A stretch of 64,000 nt of DNA from Bacteroidia bacterium (GTDB lineage Bacteria > Bacteroidota > Bacteroidia > NS11-12g > UBA955), in the NCBI GenBank assembly GCA_023228875.1, contig JALOAG010000004.1:212782-276781 (forward strand). Reading direction: 5' to 3'. The position numbers and the translations under genes are program-made. This document shows, piece by piece, positions 17,341 through 26,295 of the stretch (position 1 is the stretch's first letter; the number at the start of each line of letters is the position of its first letter). The notes under the pieces are model-generated. The model saw nothing but the letters and a program-made list of their open reading frames with translations. It had not been told where the DNA came from and did not search any database.

Positions 17341-18564
17341 TTAAACCAGCATTTTTACAGGGTCTTCCATATATCCTTTGAAAGTTTGCAAGAACTTACT
17401 ACCCACAACACCATCAACCACTCTATGGTCACAGCTTAATGTAACTTTCATAATTTTCTTGCCTACAATTTCACCGTCAACAATAGCAACCGTATCTTTT
17501 ACCGAACCCACTGCAAGGATACAAGCATCGGGCGGATTGATGATAGCTGTAAATTCATCTATGCCAAACATACCTAAGTTAGACACCGTAAAAGTATTAC
17601 CTGCCCAATCTTGAGGTTGTAATTTCTTTTCTTTTGCTTTCTTTCCAAACTCTTTCACCTCAGCACTGATGGCTGAAAGTGGTTTTTGATCGGCAAATCG
17701 GACAACGGGAACCAATAACCCTTCGTCAACAGCTACTGCAACACCAACATGTATATGGTTGTATGTTCTAATTTTATCTCCTAACCAAGAAGAGTTTACT
17801 TGAGGATGTTTTCTCAATGCCATGGCAGCTGCCTTCACGATGATATCATTCACAGAAATTTTGACATCGCCATTTACATTCATTCTTTCTCTCGAATTGA
17901 GCACATTGTCCATTTCGATTTCCATTGTCAAATAGAAATGAGGTGCTGTAAATTTGCTTTCAGCTAACCGTGTAGCAATTGTTTTGCGCATTTGAGACAC
18001 AGATATTTCGCTGAAACTTTCAGTGCTGGCAATATATGCTGCACCACCGGTTGCAGGTGTGTAATTTTCAATATCTTTCTTTATGATTCTGCCACCATCA
18101 CCGGTTCCAACAACAGCATGAATGTCTATGCCTTTAGATTCAGCAAGTTTCTTTGCCAAAGGTGAAGCTTTCAAACGTCCGTCATTATTTGCAGTATGAG
18201 TAACATTAGCAGACACTTGCGGAGTTGTTGCAGGTGTTGCAGTTTCAACTGCAGGTTTTGTTTCTTCTTTGTGGTCTGTACTGCTATTGCTGTTTGCTTG
18301 AGCCAATAGAGCAGAGAAATCTTCCCCTTTATTTCCCAGTACTGCAATGGCACCTCCAATAGGCACTGTGGTACCTTCGGTAACCAATAATTCTAAGAGT
18401 GTTCCTGATTCGAAATTCTCTAAATCCATTGTGGCTTTATCTGTTTCAACTTCAGCCAAAATATCACCGGGTTTTACTGCGTCACCTTTCTTTTTGTTCC
18501 ATTTAACCAACACACCTTCTTTCATGGTGTCGGTCATTTTGTTAAGGGCTATGAGTTTTGCCAT
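17341..18564 (-). CDS. pdhC: Pyruvate dehydrogenase complex E2 (dihydrolipoamide acetyltransferase)
   Basis: 407 residues. There is one lipoyl domain (about 1-78; lipoylated lysine in VETDKATMDLE), an Ala/Thr/Pro-rich linker (about 85-130), a peripheral subunit-binding domain (about 134-170; KASPLAKKLAESKGIDI ... GGRIIKKDIE) and the acetyltransferase core ending SCDHRVVDGVVGSKFL with the catalytic His and Asp. It transfers acetyl from the E1-bound intermediate to CoA. E1-alpha is encoded 4.4 kb away (pdhA, same strand), and no E1-beta gene is in the window. It has its own promoter with an adjacent inverted repeat. Confidence 0.94.
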   Translation of the reverse strand: MAKLIALNKMTDTMKEGVLVKWNKKKGDAVKPGDILAEVETDKATMDLENFESGTLLELLVTEGTTVPIGGAIAVLGNKGEDFSALLAQANSNSSTDHKEETKPAVETATPATTPQVSANVTHTANNDGRLKASPLAKKLAESKGIDIHAVVGTGDGGRIIKKDIENYTPATGGAAYIASTESFSEISVSQMRKTIATRLAESKFTAPHFYLTMEIEMDNVLNSRERMNVNGDVKISVNDIIVKAAAMALRKHPQVNSSWLGDKIRTYNHIHVGVAVAVDEGLLVPVVRFADQKPLSAISAEVKEFGKKAKEKKLQPQDWAGNTFTVSNLGMFGIDEFTAIINPPDACILAVGSVKDTVAIVDGEIVGKKIMKVTLSCDHRVVDGVVGSKFLQTFKGYMEDPVKMLV

Positions 18565-18590
18565 TATTTCAATTGCTTTTTATAGAGGTG

Positions 18591-18621
18591 CAAACCTATC
18601 TAAATTCAATGGATTTACAAA
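18591..18621 (-). promoter_or_regulatory. pdhC promoter
   Basis: On the minus strand TTTG (18618-18621), 19-base spacer, TAGGTTTG (18591-18598), 27 bases before the pdhC ATG. Confidence 0.55.
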
Positions 18622-18628
18622 ATTGCAG

Positions 18629-18651
18629 ATTTGTAATTTTGGATTACAAAT
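18629..18651. promoter_or_regulatory. Perfect inverted repeat upstream of the pdhC promoter
   Basis: Arms ATTTGTAAT (18629-18637) and ATTACAAAT (18643-18651) are perfectly complementary around a 5-base spacer. The centre is about 55 bases upstream of the predicted start of transcription, a position typical of an activator site. Confidence 0.45.
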
Positions 18652-19019
18652 GCTTAAGTAAATGTACAGTTCTGCTATCTTTACAAGAACATTGTTGGAA
18701 GAGAAAGTCTCTATCTCACATAGTCGCTTCATCTTTTAAGATTGGGATTACAATTAATCTTTTTTGATAAATGTAATGTGTTGTAAATACGTTCAAATGG
18801 ATACGACCGTGTCCGTTATGGTGAGATTTCTTAAGACCGGTTCAAAGTTCCAGATGTAGTAAACAGGGACTGAACAATTTAGACATTCACAAAAATTCCA
18901 TATAGAAACTATGTAAATCCTAATTGAAATCCTTCTCTGTTTGACAATTTGTTTCTATACATGATTTAGGACAATAAATACTTTCATTTTAGTAATAAAA
19001 ATCGCACTTTTGAACCGCT
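18652..19019. other. Gene-free stretch between pdhC and lpxH
   Basis: No coding frame or RNA gene is evident. The last bases before lpxH contain CACTTTTG, one mismatch from a -7 box, and an in-frame stop at 19011-19013. Confidence 0.4.
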
Positions 19020-19787
19020 TTGAGCAATACTAAAAATAATATTTACTTCGCTTCTGATTTTCATCTTGGATTTGAAAAAGAGACAGATAATCACAAACGA
19101 GAAAAAGAAGTTGTGAAGTGGTTGTCGATGATACAAGATGACGCTGCAGAAATTTACTTGCTTGGAGATATTTTTGACTTTTGGTTTGAATTTAAGACTG
19201 TTATTCCCAAAGGTTTTACAAGGTTTCAAGGCAAAATTGCTGAGTTGGTAGATGCAGGAATTCCTGTTACAATTTTTAAAGGCAACCATGACATGTGGAT
19301 GTTTGGATATTTAGAAAAAGAGCTGGGTGTGAAAGTGATATCTGACGAATTGATTATTGAAAGAAATGGTAAGCGTTTTTTTCTGCATCATGGCGATGGG
19401 CTTGGAAGAGGAGATTACGGTTATAAATTCCTGAAATCAGTTTTTAGGAATCCTTTTTTTCAATGGCTTTTTGCTCGTTTTCACCCCAATTTTGGTATTA
19501 GTTTAGCCCGCTATTTTTCTTCACGCAGCAGGCAGGCAAATTACCGTTCAGACTTAGAATACAAAGGAGATGAAAATGAATTTCTTACACAATTTGCAAA
19601 ACAAAAACTGAAAGAAGAGCATTTTGATTATTTTATTTTTGGACACAGGCATTTGCCTTTGGACATCCAATTAGAACAAGGCTCTCGATATGTTAACTTG
19701 GGTGAATGGGTTACTCATTTTACGTATGCAGTCTATGATGGAGAGCATCTTGAATTAAAAACATATACCGGCAATCTTATTGCATAG
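19020..19787 (+). CDS. lpxH: UDP-2,3-diacylglucosamine diphosphatase (LpxH type)
   Basis: 255 residues. It hydrolyses UDP-diacylglucosamine to lipid X in lipid A synthesis. The metallophosphoesterase set is complete: SDFHLG (12-17), LGDIFDFW (about 45-52), GNHDMW (about 88), HHGDGLGRGD (about 123), GHRH (about 211). An in-frame stop at 19011-19013 and the absence of an early ATG force the TTG at 19020 as the start, since the next Met lies after the first metal ligand. The methyltransferase gene follows after 7 bp. Confidence 0.9.
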   Translation: MSNTKNNIYFASDFHLGFEKETDNHKREKEVVKWLSMIQDDAAEIYLLGDIFDFWFEFKTVIPKGFTRFQGKIAELVDAGIPVTIFKGNHDMWMFGYLEKELGVKVISDELIIERNGKRFFLHHGDGLGRGDYGYKFLKSVFRNPFFQWLFARFHPNFGISLARYFSSRSRQANYRSDLEYKGDENEFLTQFAKQKLKEEHFDYFIFGHRHLPLDIQLEQGSRYVNLGEWVTHFTYAVYDGEHLELKTYTGNLIA

Positions 19788-19794
19788 GCTTCCC

Positions 19795-20445
19795 ATGAAT
19801 ATTCATTTAATCAGAAGAATTTATTATAGGCTTAAAGTTGCCAATGCATCTTTGCGCAAATCCAAATTTGGTATAAAGCGAGGGTATCTTCATCGCAACG
19901 AGGTTCAAAAATTTGATGATAGCAATCTGAAAGATGAGTATCAACAAGAAGTTTATTTGCGTGCAGTGCAAGTATATCATGAACATAATCTTCACGGTGT
20001 GCTTGACTTTGGGTGTGGTTCCGGCTATAAGTTGATGAAGTATTTTGAAAACGCTTCCAAAGCCGGTGTAGAGTTAGATATTAGCTATCTGAAAAAGATT
20101 TATCCTAAAGAGCAGTGGTTTGCATTTAATGATTCACGTTGGGAAAATTATGACGCGCAGTTGCTGCTTTGTTCTGATGTCATTGAACACGTAGAAGACC
20201 CTGATAAATTAATGCAACAACTCTCTCGCTTGCATCAAATTAAGTATTTTATTTTTAGCACACCTGATAGAAACTTGGATATGTCTCCGTGGAAATATGG
20301 TCCGCCAAACAATGAGTGTCATTACAGGGAATGGACTTTTGAAGAGTTTGGAGCGTATGTAGCTCAATATTTTAAGGTGTTAGAGCATACAATTACAAAC
20401 CCGGTACAAAGAACCCAGATGGTTATTTGTTGTTCTCGGCATTAG
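19795..20445 (+). CDS. Class I SAM-dependent methyltransferase
   Basis: 216 residues from the ATG at 19795; a TTG at 19780 would overlap lpxH. The Rossmann methyltransferase motif I VLDFGCGSGYKLMKYF (about 69-84) and LLLCSDVIEHVEDP (about 125-138) are clear. It is positioned as the second gene of an lpxH operon, so a lipid or envelope substrate is possible, but none can be named. Its 3' end overlaps a convergent gene by 23 bp. Confidence 0.8.
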   Translation: MNIHLIRRIYYRLKVANASLRKSKFGIKRGYLHRNEVQKFDDSNLKDEYQQEVYLRAVQVYHEHNLHGVLDFGCGSGYKLMKYFENASKAGVELDISYLKKIYPKEQWFAFNDSRWENYDAQLLLCSDVIEHVEDPDKLMQQLSRLHQIKYFIFSTPDRNLDMSPWKYGPPNNECHYREWTFEEFGAYVAQYFKVLEHTITNPVQRTQMVICCSRH

Positions 20446-21733
20446 ACGCATTTTGCTCATCTTGCATTTTTTGCATCATTTCTAATAATTCCGGAGAAGG
20501 TTGCATTGCTTCAATTTCTTCTTGTGTAAATACTCTTTCGACTTTCATCTTAATCAAATAGGGAAGTGTTGGGGTGGAATAGATTAGCACATTGTCAAAT
20601 AAGCAATATTTGTCGATAGGGTAAAATAATTTAGGGAAATTGTAAGTTCTTGCACCTTTTGGACTTACACCTATCATTTGCTTATTTTGTTCAAATACTA
20701 TGTAGCGATTTTCCAAGAATGCAATATAACGAGAACTGAGAAAATCTTCAAAATTGCCTAAGATGGTAGTTGATTTAACTTTGTAATATTGGGGTTTAGA
20801 AAGTGGTATGCTCAGCATATAAGTTCCCATAGGACCTTTGCGTTGTGTTTTGTTCAGACTGTCCAATTCCTTGTCTGATACAAATTGAATTCCTTGTCTG
20901 GAATAGAATAATGAGCCATCAGGTGTCTTTGCATAGCTAAACGGTTCTCTTTTGGTAAATTTATTCATGTCCACTGTAACCAATGGCACAGGATAATTAT
21001 TTGGTTCGTACTTGCTGAAGAAACCGTAATGAAAATTCACGGCATATATGTATCCGTCATAATAAAAAAAGCTGTCAGAAAGGTCGTTATGGTGCATGTT
21101 AAACATATCCACCCACGAATTGAATGGGCACGAACCTTCGTAAATTGAAGGTAATTTTGGCTTGCCTTTTTCGTAATCCAAAGTAATTGGAAATCCGGTT
21201 TCATCTCTGGTTATGATAAATCGTTCTGTATAAATCGGTGTGTTGAAACCTGCTGGCACTGTTGCCGCCCAAACGGTTTTCTTTCTTTTGATATAATAGC
21301 AAATCTGAGAGGGTTTGCCTTTGTATTCAGCAATCAAGTATATGTATTTTCCATCTGAATACGGTGCACTGTTAACATTTGCAAAAGGGAGTTCATCAAT
21401 TAATACTCCATCTTTTTTACTTACACGTTCTATATTGTTTTGATTTCCAAAATAGACATTGTCTTTGTCAAACCAAACTCTATCATTGAATTGGGAACTA
21501 GACAATGTATATTTCCAGTTGTATCCATCCAGATTTGTAATTTCCTTTTTGTCTTTATCATCGTAATAGAATGCTTTGTTATTATTTGTGATAATAACCC
21601 ATTCACCATTGTTGTTAAAAAACTGCTTAACCACCAGATTGCTATCTGAGAATTTGATAACATCCTGAGCATTTGTAGAAAGTGTCAGGCAGGAAATGAG
21701 GAGCAAGGAGAGTATTTTATTAAAATGATTCAT
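20423..21733 (-). CDS. Secreted protein of unknown function
   Basis: 436 residues. A signal peptide (1-22, LTLSTNAQD) leads into a region rich in aromatic and beta-forming residues with short repeated units (YDDKDKKEITNLDGYNWKY; FDKDNVYFGNQNNI; SDGKYIYLIAEYKGK), which suggests a beta-propeller-like fold. The C-terminal 30 residues are charged and Met/Gln-rich. I do not recognise the family. It is convergent with the methyltransferase gene and lies 58 bp downstream of ribH on the same strand. Confidence 0.7.
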   Translation of the reverse strand: MNHFNKILSLLLISCLTLSTNAQDVIKFSDSNLVVKQFFNNNGEWVIITNNNKAFYYDDKDKKEITNLDGYNWKYTLSSSQFNDRVWFDKDNVYFGNQNNIERVSKKDGVLIDELPFANVNSAPYSDGKYIYLIAEYKGKPSQICYYIKRKKTVWAATVPAGFNTPIYTERFIITRDETGFPITLDYEKGKPKLPSIYEGSCPFNSWVDMFNMHHNDLSDSFFYYDGYIYAVNFHYGFFSKYEPNNYPVPLVTVDMNKFTKREPFSYAKTPDGSLFYSRQGIQFVSDKELDSLNKTQRKGPMGTYMLSIPLSKPQYYKVKSTTILGNFEDFLSSRYIAFLENRYIVFEQNKQMIGVSPKGARTYNFPKLFYPIDKYCLFDNVLIYSTPTLPYLIKMKVERVFTQEEIEAMQPSPELLEMMQKMQDEQNASNAENNK

Positions 21734-21791
21734 AAGACTGCAAGTTTAGTGTATAAGAACAGAAAAGAATATGCCAAAATGATAAAAATGC

Positions 21792-22271
21792 CTACTTTTT
21801 CAATGAAGCCAGCATTATCAATGCAGTAGCAGCAGCTTCAACTCCTTTATTTCCATATTTGCCACCGGCTCTATCTTGTGCTTGTTGAAGGTCTAATGTT
21901 GTAAGTACTCCGAAAGTAACGGGCTTATTATATTTTAACCCCACTTCCATAATTCCGTTAGCACAAGCATTACACACAAAGTCAAAGTGGGGAGTTTCGC
22001 CTTGAATAACGCACCCCAGACAAATTACAGCATCAATATAGGAAGATTCAGCTAATTTTTGTGCTGCAAGTGGCAACTCAAAACTGCCGGGTACTCGAAC
22101 GGTTTTAATATGGTTTTCGGTACAGCCTGCTTGTATGAGTGTTTGGTATGCACCTTCAAATAACTTTGAAGTGATTTCCGTATTCCAATCAGATACAACA
22201 ATGCCGAAACGTGCAGTCTCGGCATTGGGTATGTTTTCTATGGATGAAAGATTTTTATTTTGTGTTGACAT
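21792..22271 (-). CDS. ribH: 6,7-dimethyl-8-ribityllumazine synthase
   Basis: 159 residues from the ATG at 22271, whose start lies inside the 3' end of the TPR gene (17-bp overlap). It condenses 5-amino-6-ribitylamino-uracil with dihydroxybutanone phosphate in riboflavin synthesis. Motifs seen: FGIVVSDWNTEIT, VPGSFELPLAA, CLGCVIQGETPHFDFVC with the catalytic His, and FGVLTTLDLQQAQDRAGG. The overlap suggests translational coupling to the TPR protein, a gene order common in Bacteroidota. Confidence 0.94.
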   Translation of the reverse strand: MSTQNKNLSSIENIPNAETARFGIVVSDWNTEITSKLFEGAYQTLIQAGCTENHIKTVRVPGSFELPLAAQKLAESSYIDAVICLGCVIQGETPHFDFVCNACANGIMEVGLKYNKPVTFGVLTTLDLQQAQDRAGGKYGNKGVEAAATALIMLASLKK

Positions 22272-22953
22272 CAGGATTAAATTTACCGTTCTTAGCTTCA
22301 ATCATTCCTTGATATTTATCAAGTTCGGTTTTGAAATCTGCAGGTGTGTTTTCGTCCTTTTTGAGTTTAGCAATGAGTTGAAGCGCATCTTCATATTGTT
22401 TTAATTCAATATAAACATTGAGGGCTTTTCTTGCATGAATTGGGGTTGTCAATTCATTGGTGTTGTAGTCAAGAGCTTGTTTGTAATATTTTAAACCTTC
22501 TTTAAAATCGCTTTTTTCTACATAAGCATCACCAATGCAAGCTAATGCAAGTGCTCCGACAAGTTTATCTCCATTGGAGTCAAATTTTTTCAAGTATTTT
22601 ATTGCATTGTCATACTCACCTAATTTAAGATAGCTGATACCTGCATAGTAATTAGCCAAATTACCGGCTTTAGTGCTTGAATATTCAGAGCTAATTTGAA
22701 CTGCGCTCTTAAATCCGGGAGCTCCGTTAACTACAAGACTAAAAGAATCTTGTTTGAAATAATCTTGCACTTTGGCTAAAACTTCTTGTGATTCTTTTTG
22801 TTTTGGTTTCAAAATGTAGTGTTGATATGCCAAGTATCCGGCAACTACTACAATGATAGCTCCTACTGTATAAATAATTGCTTTTTTCTTCTCTTCAACA
22901 AACTCTATCATTCTGTGATAGAACTCGTTTTCTTCGTGATTATGGTCTGTCAT
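22255..22953 (-). CDS. Membrane-anchored tetratricopeptide-repeat protein
   Basis: 232 residues. A single membrane helix (about 21-45; KKAIIYTVGAIIVVVAGYLAY) precedes a domain of TPR-like helical pairs (about 70-225; YYAGISYLKLGEYDNAIKYLKKF, ALACIGDAYVEKSDFKEGLKYYKQAL). The orientation resembles YfgM-type proteins that act near the translocon, but the exact role is unknown. It is coupled to ribH by overlap and preceded by its own -7 box. Confidence 0.85.
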   Translation of the reverse strand: MTDHNHEENEFYHRMIEFVEEKKKAIIYTVGAIIVVVAGYLAYQHYILKPKQKESQEVLAKVQDYFKQDSFSLVVNGAPGFKSAVQISSEYSSTKAGNLANYYAGISYLKLGEYDNAIKYLKKFDSNGDKLVGALALACIGDAYVEKSDFKEGLKYYKQALDYNTNELTTPIHARKALNVYIELKQYEDALQLIAKLKKDENTPADFKTELDKYQGMIEAKNGKFNPDVNTK

Positions 22954-22975
22954 TCAGGGATTAAAATAAGTGTGG

Positions 22976-22983
22976 CAAAAGTA
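22976..22983 (-). promoter_or_regulatory. Candidate -7 box for the TPR-ribH unit
   Basis: CAAAAGTA on the plus strand reads TACTTTTG on the minus strand, 23 bases before the TPR start codon. No -33 TTG is visible. Confidence 0.4.
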
Positions 22984-23003
22984 ATATTTTGTTTGAGAAA
23001 AAA

Positions 23004-24005
23004 TTAATCCATTATAAAAGGATAATCTCCAATATAAACATCTGTATAAAGTTCTGAAGCATCAGGGAATTCGCTATTTTCTGCAAATTCAACAGCTTCA
23101 TTAATGATTTTTTCAATTCTGGCATCTTGCTCATCAAAGTACTTAGTATCTCCAAATTTGTTCTTTAGCATGGTTGCCTTGGTTGTTTCAATTGGATCTT
23201 TTTGTTTGTACTCTTCTAATTCTTCTTTGCTTCTATATCTAGCAGGGTCAGACATGGAATGTCCTCTATATCTATAAGTCTTGATTTCTAAGAAGGTTGG
23301 TCCATCCCCTTTTCTCGCTCTATCCACTGCTGATGCAATAGCCTCATGAACGCTTTCGCATGTCATGCCGTCCACTTGGAAAGATGGCATGTCGAATGGA
23401 ATACCCATTTTGTAAATATCAACTTGATTGGTAGTCCTTTGTAAAGAAGTTCCCATGGCATATTCATTGTTTTCAACAATAAAGATAACAGGGAGTTTCC
23501 AGAGCATCGCCATATTAAACGTTTCGTGAAGCGCGCCTTGTCTTACAGCCCCATCTCCCATATAGGTTAAACATACATTGCCTGTTCCTTTATATTGTTC
23601 AGCCAAAGCAATACCTGCCCCCAGAGGAATTTGACCTCCTACGATTCCGTGTCCGCCATAAAATCTGTGTTTCTTTGAAAACATGTGCATTGAGCCACCT
23701 TTACCTTTGTTGCTTCCGGTAATTTTCCCGTATAATTCAGCCATCAAGTATTTTGGTTCAATGCCAACTGCCAATGCGTGGCCGTGATCTCTGTATGCAG
23801 TAATAAGCGGGTCGTTTGGACCGATTGCACTCATTGTGCCGGCTGTAATTGCCTCTTGTCCGTTATATAAGTGTAGAAAGCCTCTGATTTTTTGTTGGCT
23901 ATACATTTGAGCACATTTCTCTTCAAAACGTCTGGTTAATAACATTAACTCATACCAATTGCGGTAAGTTTCTTTTCCAAATGTTAGCTTTGCGGTCTTA
24001 CTCAT
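23004..24005 (-). CDS. pdhA: Pyruvate dehydrogenase E1 component, alpha subunit
   Basis: 333 residues from the ATG at 24005; a longer frame to 24056 would run through the promoter. It shows the E1-alpha signature: RRFEEKCAQMYSQQKIRGFLHLYNGQEA, the thiamine-diphosphate motif GDGAVRQGALHETFNMA ... ENNEYAMG, and the phosphorylation-loop-like YRYRGHSMSDPA. Together with an E1-beta not found here it decarboxylates pyruvate and acetylates E2. It is divergent from recF. Confidence 0.94.
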   Translation of the reverse strand: MSKTAKLTFGKETYRNWYELMLLTRRFEEKCAQMYSQQKIRGFLHLYNGQEAITAGTMSAIGPNDPLITAYRDHGHALAVGIEPKYLMAELYGKITGSNKGKGGSMHMFSKKHRFYGGHGIVGGQIPLGAGIALAEQYKGTGNVCLTYMGDGAVRQGALHETFNMAMLWKLPVIFIVENNEYAMGTSLQRTTNQVDIYKMGIPFDMPSFQVDGMTCESVHEAIASAVDRARKGDGPTFLEIKTYRYRGHSMSDPARYRSKEELEEYKQKDPIETTKATMLKNKFGDTKYFDEQDARIEKIINEAVEFAENSEFPDASELYTDVYIGDYPFIMD

Positions 24006-24025
24006 GAGTATTTTTTTAGTGAGCG

Positions 24026-24056
24026 CAAAAATATATTTTTTTAGTTTACAGACCAA
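24026..24056 (-). promoter_or_regulatory. pdhA promoter
   Basis: On the minus strand TTG (24054-24056), 20-base spacer, TATTTTTG (24026-24033), then GCGC. It supports the pdhA start at 24005. Confidence 0.5.
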
Positions 24057-24064
24057 CCTGAACT

Positions 24065-25141
24065 ATGTGGCTTCATAAATTGAGATTATCTAATTTTAAA
24101 AACCATAAAAAAGTCGAGGTTGAATTGCCGCAAGGATGGGTTTGTATTACAGGTGATAATGGTGTAGGCAAATCCAATATCCTTGATGCAGTTTGGTATT
24201 TGGCAAATAGCAGGAGTTATTTCAACAACCTTGACCAACAGTTGATTTTGCATGATAGTCCCGGCTTTAGCATCAAGGCTGAGTTTGTGAATGATGTTCC
24301 AATAGAGATAGCGTGTCGCTTAGAATCCGGAAAGAGAAAACAAGTCTTGCTTAATGATGTTCCGGTGAGAAAACTGTCTCAATATCTTGGCACTATACCC
24401 GTTGTCATGATTACACCTTTTGATATTGGATTGATTTTGGATGGAAGTGAAGAGAGACGTAGGTTTATTGATACTGCATTGTGTAAAGTGTATCCGGAAT
24501 ATTTACAAGCATTGGACAACTATAAACGAGCACTTGAAAGTCGAAATAAACAACTGAAAGCCTTTGCTAAATCTGGGAAGAGAGATGTGGAATTGTTGGA
24601 GAGTTATGATATGGTGTTAATCAAGAATACTCCTATCATTTATGATTATCGAAGCAAGTTTGTTGCAGAACTTATTCAATATTTCAGACCTGTCTATGCT
24701 AAGCTGTCTGGTGATATTGAAAAAGCCGAGATGGTCTATGTTTCGCAGATTAAAGAACGAACAATGGCAGAATGGTTGGCGATGCAATTAGAAAAGGATT
24801 TGATTTTGGAACGTACAACAAAAGGTGTTCATCAGGATGATCTAGATTTTCTCATTCATGGTTTTTATGTGAAGAAATATGGCTCTCAAGGTCAAACCAA
24901 GTCTTTTGTTATTGCTATGCAAATTGCATTGTACGAGTGGCTAAGAGAAAAAAAAGGAGTAGCACCTATACTGTTATTGGATGATATCTACGAAAAGATT
25001 GATGCCGGACGGGCTGCATCCTTAATGCAAATTATTCATGACCTCAAACCGCAGCAAGTGATTGTTACGGATTCTCATAAGGAAAGAGTACAAAAGAATA
25101 TTGCGCATTTTGAAGGAGAGCATTTCTTTTGGGATATGTAA
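24065..25141 (+). CDS. recF: DNA replication and repair protein RecF
   Basis: 358 residues, normal length. Walker A GDNGVGKSN (30-38), the SMC-like signature region TKGVHQDDLDFLI ... GSQGQTKSFVIAMQIA (about 255-290), and Walker B PILLLDDIYEKID (about 303-315). RecF loads RecA at gaps through RecO/RecR. It is not next to dnaA/dnaN/gyrB here, as is usual in Bacteroidota. Confidence 0.95.
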   Translation: MWLHKLRLSNFKNHKKVEVELPQGWVCITGDNGVGKSNILDAVWYLANSRSYFNNLDQQLILHDSPGFSIKAEFVNDVPIEIACRLESGKRKQVLLNDVPVRKLSQYLGTIPVVMITPFDIGLILDGSEERRRFIDTALCKVYPEYLQALDNYKRALESRNKQLKAFAKSGKRDVELLESYDMVLIKNTPIIYDYRSKFVAELIQYFRPVYAKLSGDIEKAEMVYVSQIKERTMAEWLAMQLEKDLILERTTKGVHQDDLDFLIHGFYVKKYGSQGQTKSFVIAMQIALYEWLREKKGVAPILLLDDIYEKIDAGRAASLMQIIHDLKPQQVIVTDSHKERVQKNIAHFEGEHFFWDM

Positions 25142-25149
25142 AAATTAAG

Positions 25150-26295
25150 CTAAATTTTTCTCTTGTCGTAATAGTATTGCTCAATGAAAGTCTTTTCAGG
25201 AAGATTCTTTGGGTTAAAATCGTTGTTCATAATAGTTCCTCTCAGAAAAGCTACAAATTTCTTTGTAGGCATTTTTGATTTTGGCTGCATAAATGCTTTG
25301 ACATAATTCTTTTTTGTGATTCTCTTTAATAAGTTTGACTTAATTGAACCGGTATAATGCAGTCGTGATTGTATGAAATAGTCATACACATCCATTTCGA
25401 ATGGTAAAAACGCTGAAAGTCGGTTATAGGCGTTGTTTGCAAAGAGAAAATTCTTTGAGTGATTTCCGGAATTTCTTAATGTATCAGTGAGAAAATGTTG
25501 AAATGGATATGTTATATCAGGGTTGTTTTTACTTTGTTTCCAAAATATTTCTGCAATTGCATGAGGTATTTCAAAATTAAGTAATGGGAAAAACCTTCTG
25601 TTCAAAGAGTTCTCCAAAAGATTTGAGCGCCCATGATCCACAATTAATAAATGAACGTGTTGTGTAAAACGATTTTCGGGTTTGCCTGATTTGAGCAATA
25701 TTTCCATGGGATATCCAAACTGCCCAAGTTCATAAGTGCTGAAGAGATTTTTTGCGAGTTCTAATTCAACTCCATTATTGACTATGCTTTCAATACCTGC
25801 AACGAATATGAGCACTTTAGCATTTGATACTGCATCAAATTCATTGCGATTTGCAGTGCAATAGTATATATGTCCTGAGTTAGAAACCAAAAATTTAGCT
25901 TGTGCAATCACTAAGTCGGGCACTTGGTTTTTGTTTTTCTTGTGAAATTCTTCTAAAGAATCGATTTTAATCGTATTTCCTAAGTCAATTTCGGAGCTTG
26001 TTTTTGAGGAGATGAAAGCCGATTTGTTGTTGTTTGTTTCTAAAATAGATTTAATCGTATTGACCGAATCTTCAATGTCATTTCCCCATAAAATGTTTCC
26101 TCCTGTACGCTTTGTGGCATTCTCGAACTCTAAAATGTTTTTATCCAGTTCTTCTACAGTTTTCCATCTGTAAAAACGCAACCGTTTCTTTGCAAGTTGT
26201 GGTTTCTCAAAATGTGAAAGGGCATACTTAATTCTTGAGTTGAATTCCTCAAAATCAATCTTGTCTTCAAAGTGTATTTCGGAATTGTTATTCAT
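25150..26295 (-). CDS. LUD-domain protein lacking an Fe-S domain (LutB N-terminal-like)
   Basis: 381 residues. The stretch FENATKRTGGNILWGNDIEDSVNTIKSIL (about 57-85), a Ser/Thr-rich SSKTSSEIDLG loop and VHLLIVDHGRSNLL (about 228-241) match the LUD domain of LutB/LldF lactate-utilisation proteins. The ferredoxin-type CxxCxxCxxxCP motifs of LutB are absent. The C-terminal part (about 250-381) instead is a basic, aromatic-rich region with no cysteine cluster. The ATG overlaps the panC stop (ATGA), so it is translated with panC. The function is unknown and lactate oxidation is unlikely without Fe-S clusters. Confidence 0.7.
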   Translation of the reverse strand: MNNNSEIHFEDKIDFEEFNSRIKYALSHFEKPQLAKKRLRFYRWKTVEELDKNILEFENATKRTGGNILWGNDIEDSVNTIKSILETNNNKSAFISSKTSSEIDLGNTIKIDSLEEFHKKNKNQVPDLVIAQAKFLVSNSGHIYYCTANRNEFDAVSNAKVLIFVAGIESIVNNGVELELAKNLFSTYELGQFGYPMEILLKSGKPENRFTQHVHLLIVDHGRSNLLENSLNRRFFPLLNFEIPHAIAEIFWKQSKNNPDITYPFQHFLTDTLRNSGNHSKNFLFANNAYNRLSAFLPFEMDVYDYFIQSRLHYTGSIKSNLLKRITKKNYVKAFMQPKSKMPTKKFVAFLRGTIMNNDFNPKNLPEKTFIEQYYYDKRKI

